Below, in pieces: positions 32,948-34,526 of a DNA stretch of 34,526 nt. Source of the stretch: Desulfobulbaceae bacterium. GTDB lineage: Bacteria; Desulfobacterota; Desulfobulbia; Desulfobulbales; Desulfobulbaceae. The position numbers and the translations under genes were made by a program. Every line of letters begins with the position of its first letter. Position 1 is the stretch's first letter. Location of the stretch: contig JABMJC010000011.1 of assembly GCA_013201405.1 (NCBI GenBank), positions 1-34,526 on the forward strand. Direction: 5' to 3'. The notes under the pieces are model-generated. The model saw only the letters and a program-made list of their open reading frames with translations, was not told the origin of the DNA and did no database searches.

Positions 32948-33472
32948 TCAGGCGTCGGGTGCATCTTGGGGCAGGTGCACCTGGTCCAGCAGGGCTTGAT
33001 CGTAGCGCTTGCGGATACGGCGAATAGCGGCATAAATTTGTTGGGAAGGGGCCGCGGTCAGTATGTTCTCCTGATTATTTTCGTAACTGGTGAGCACAAA
33101 CTGCTTGTCTTGCAGCTTGAAGGTATGACTCCAGTTGATAGCAATGGTCTGCTCGTTTTCTTCGATGGGCAGCTCAATGGCTTCTCCATTCCGAGCCACC
33201 TGTGCAGCATCTGTCTCTGTGATTTCCAAAAGCCAAGCATCACCTGCTGTGGTGCTGAAAAACAAAAAGACTCCGAGTTCCCAAAAACTTGCTTCTTTGC
33301 GTTGGGCGGTTTGCTGTAATTTTGCGATTTCAGCTTTCAGCGTGGGAACAATGGTAGGTGCATCCTGCGCCTGCACAGCGGGTTTGGCAAACTGTTCAGC
33401 TGTTAGGCAACAGCGCTTGTATTTTTTACCTGACCCACATGGGCACGGGTGATTTCTACCAATTTTGACCAT
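32948..33472 (-). CDS. SEC-C motif protein
   Basis: A 174-residue protein with an N-terminal SEC-C zinc motif, MVKIGRNHPCPCGSGKKYKR followed by CC (C-x-C-x8-C-C), as found at the SecA C-terminus and in many unlinked proteins. The remaining ~145 residues contain no recognised domain; a helical linker (LKAEIAKLQQTAQRKE) is followed by a mixed alpha-beta region. SEC-C motifs bind zinc and often contact ribosomes or SecB. The ribosome site is weak. The exact role is unknown. Confidence 0.8.
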   Translation of the reverse strand: MVKIGRNHPCPCGSGKKYKRCCLTAEQFAKPAVQAQDAPTIVPTLKAEIAKLQQTAQRKEASFWELGVFLFFSTTAGDAWLLEITETDAAQVARNGEAIELPIEENEQTIAINWSHTFKLQDKQFVLTSYENNQENILTAAPSQQIYAAIRRIRKRYDQALLDQVHLPQDAPDA

Positions 33473-33577
33473 GGCTATACGTGCAGAATATAAGTCTGCA
33501 GACTATGTGGCAACAGAAAGAGAGATGCGAAACATTCCGCCAGTGGACAGCAAAGCCAGGTAATGTATTGTCTCTAT

Positions 33578-33654
33578 TGGTCGGGAAGAGAGGATTTGAA
33601 CCTCCGACCCCAGCGTCCCGAACGCTGTGCTCTACCAGACTGAGCCACTTCCCG
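33578..33654 (-). tRNA. tRNA-Pro (anticodon CGG)
   Basis: On the minus strand the gene reads 5'-CGGGAAG acceptor, a D-arm with GCTCAGTCTGGTAGAGC, an anticodon stem CAGCG/CGCTG around TTCGGGA (anticodon CGG), a T-arm with GGTTCAAATCC and 3' CTTCCCG, discriminator A and an encoded CCA. All seven acceptor pairs match; 77 bases including CCA. Confidence 0.97.
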
Positions 33655-34011
33655 ACAATATTTTTCTTTTAGCGTATGCGTCGCCAGAACAATCCGACAA
33701 TCTCAACAGTCAAACTCAACAAACTGCGAAAAATTTAAATTATGATTGTCATCCCTTATTATGGCTGAACAAATACAAGACAATACAAAGGAACATTCTA
33801 TAACCTGTTCGTCTAACACATGTCCCCAGGTATGTCCAGCATATTTTAAATTTACCCTGTATTGCAAACAAGACGATCAGCCTGTGCATCTTGTCTGCAA
33901 TGCAATGGAGGATAGACTTCGTTTACTGCATATCCCATTGCTGAGGATAAAAAAACAGCTGACCTCAAGGCCAGCTGTTGGACTTTCTTGTGCAGTTCTA
34001 AAAGAACACAA
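33655..34011. other. 357-nt gap before the HU gene
   Basis: Apart from the HU terminator at 33949-33979, nothing is assigned. A plus-strand frame from 33761 to 34015 has no ribosome site and runs through that terminator, so it is not called. Confidence 0.4.
33949..33979 (-). terminator. Rho-independent terminator of the HU gene
   Basis: AACAGCTG (33954-33961) pairs with CAGCTGTT (33972-33979). CC/GG pairs inside extend it with one mismatch and a TCAA loop. On the minus strand seven T residues follow, 33 bases after the HU stop. Confidence 0.8.
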
Positions 34012-34284
34012 TTAGTTGACAGCCTCTGCAAGCTTGCTACCCGGCTTAAACTTGGCAACTGTTTTAGCTGGAATAAGAATAGGAGCACCGGTACGTGGGT
34101 TTTTTGCCTGACGTTCACTGCGCTGCACCGTTGAAAAGGTACCAAAACCAACCAAGGTTACCTTGTCGCCTTTTGCCAAGGTAGCGGATACCGCCATCAA
34201 CATACCGTTGAGCGCCTTCTCCGCTTCAGCCTTGCTAATGCCGGCGGCATCCGCCATGACATCGACCAATTCTTTTTTGTTCAT
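34012..34284 (-). CDS. hup: HU-type DNA-binding protein
   Basis: ATG 34284 follows GAGGGAGGGAAGA and gives the standard 90 residues: MNKKELVDVMADAAGISKAE, VTLVGFGTFSTVQR, then RQAKNPRTGAPILIPA and KFKPGSKLAEAV. The RNPRTG-type beta arm (here KNPRTG) with its intercalating Pro is intact. HU bends and compacts DNA as a homodimer or heterodimer. It has its own promoter and terminator, so it is a single-gene unit. Confidence 0.96.
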   Translation of the reverse strand: MNKKELVDVMADAAGISKAEAEKALNGMLMAVSATLAKGDKVTLVGFGTFSTVQRSERQAKNPRTGAPILIPAKTVAKFKPGSKLAEAVN

Positions 34285-34355
34285 TCTTCCCTCCCTCGTG
34301 GGTGAATCTTGCACTGTGGCGCTTCTCGCTTCGCTACAGCATTGCTATACGCCGG

Positions 34356-34384
34356 ACTAAAATAGAAAATACCCCCTTTGTCAA
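34356..34384 (-). promoter_or_regulatory. Sigma70-type promoter of the HU gene
   Basis: On the minus strand TTGACA (34384-34379) and TTTAGT (34361-34356, four of six matches) are spaced by 17 bases, about 70 bases before the HU start. Confidence 0.5.
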
Positions 34385-34434
34385 AGAAAAAAGCAGCACT
34401 CCCAAGAAAACACAAGGGGTACAGCCAAAACCGA

Positions 34435-34526
34435 TTAGCAGCTGCTCCCGCTTTGGACGGGTCGAGCTGTTAATTTCGTCACATCCGGCTCAGGCTGGCC
34501 TTTTTTCCACTCGCCCCGGGGAAAAT
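34435..34526 (-). CDS. 3' end of an unidentified gene (partial, runs off the window)
   Basis: A minus-strand frame open from the window edge to TAA at 34437-34435 encodes FPRGEWKKGQPEPDV, continuing TKLTARPVQSGSSC and a stop. The composition and the lack of stops suggest a real C-terminus ending in Cys, about 50 bases upstream of the HU promoter in the same direction. Only 29 residues are visible; I cannot assign a family. Confidence 0.4.
   Translation of the reverse strand, partial: FPRGEWKKGQPEPDVTKLTARPVQSGSSC

Noticed and set aside
33481-33672. Plus-strand frame containing RGFEPPTPASRTLCS
   Set aside because: This is the well-known spurious translation of the antisense strand of a tRNA gene, here tRNA-Pro at 33578-33654.
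33761-34015. Plus-strand frame of about 84 codons starting MAEQIQDNTKEHS
   Set aside because: No ribosome site; it runs through the HU terminator and ends inside the HU gene.
1-34526. CRISPR arrays, rRNA genes, prophage or toxin-antitoxin systems, nitrogenase structural genes
   Set aside because: Looked for by reading; none is visible. The NifX-like genes alone do not indicate nitrogen fixation.

Overview
The window looks like chromosome from an anaerobic or facultative, moderate-GC proteobacterium, most likely a sulfate/sulfur-metabolising Desulfobacterota (Desulfobulbales-like). This is inference from gene content. The pointers are a fused isobutyryl-CoA mutase (IcmF) with a CoA-transferase, an 'orange protein' (ORP)-type operon (two double-ferredoxin MinD-family ATPases plus two NifX/MTH1175-like proteins) divergent from a CoA-disulfide/polysulfide reductase with a rhodanese domain, and a three-subunit proton-translocating transhydrogenase (pntAA-pntAB-pntB). 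No ribosomal RNA, CRISPR array or intact insertion sequence is visible. One tRNA gene (tRNA-Pro, CGG) is present.

Layout. 1-870: an accessory-looking edge with a relic of an IS3-type transposase C-terminus, a small hypothetical gene on the minus strand, a strong terminator and a frameshifted small gene. 867-2362 (minus): DNA repair pair nfo (endonuclease IV) and ogt (alkylguanine methyltransferase). 2811-7374 (plus): icmF and a CoA hydrolase/transferase-family gene in tight array; the second lacks the expected catalytic glutamate. 7615-12555: chromate transporter (minus), OYE-type flavin oxidoreductase (plus), then an O-methyltransferase (minus) divergent from an exported metallo-beta-lactamase-fold hydrolase (plus), with two dyads between them. 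12666-13993: cardiolipin synthase preceded by a 21-codon leader ORF that overlaps its start. 14195-16189: RNA-remodelling/cold-shock group: RRM protein, DEAD-box helicase, CspA-type protein. 16634-18493: catalase with a near-consensus sigma70 promoter.

18658-21814 (minus) is the most distinctive part: a six-gene operon coding for a Gly/Arg/Gln-rich small protein, a degenerate receiver-domain protein, two [4Fe-4S] MinD/CooC-like ATPases and two NifX-like proteins. A promoter and a 13-bp-arm inverted repeat lie upstream, and the CoADR-rhodanese gene is divergent. 23893-25292: an HxlR-type regulator with a small partner gene, divergent from an NAD(P)-binding oxidoreductase; a dyad overlaps the oxidoreductase's promoter. 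25907-26527: exported conserved hypothetical protein. 26699-28326: small conserved protein and mpl (peptidoglycan recycling). 28456-31284: transhydrogenase operon. 31342-34284: HPt protein, tilS, SEC-C protein, tRNA-Pro and HU. The right edge holds the 3' end of an unidentified minus-strand gene.

Together the genes suggest housekeeping (DNA repair, HU, tilS, mpl) mixed with redox and stress functions (catalase, CoADR, transhydrogenase, HxlR module, chromate efflux) and branched short-chain acyl-CoA metabolism. All functions are read from motifs by eye; no database search was run.
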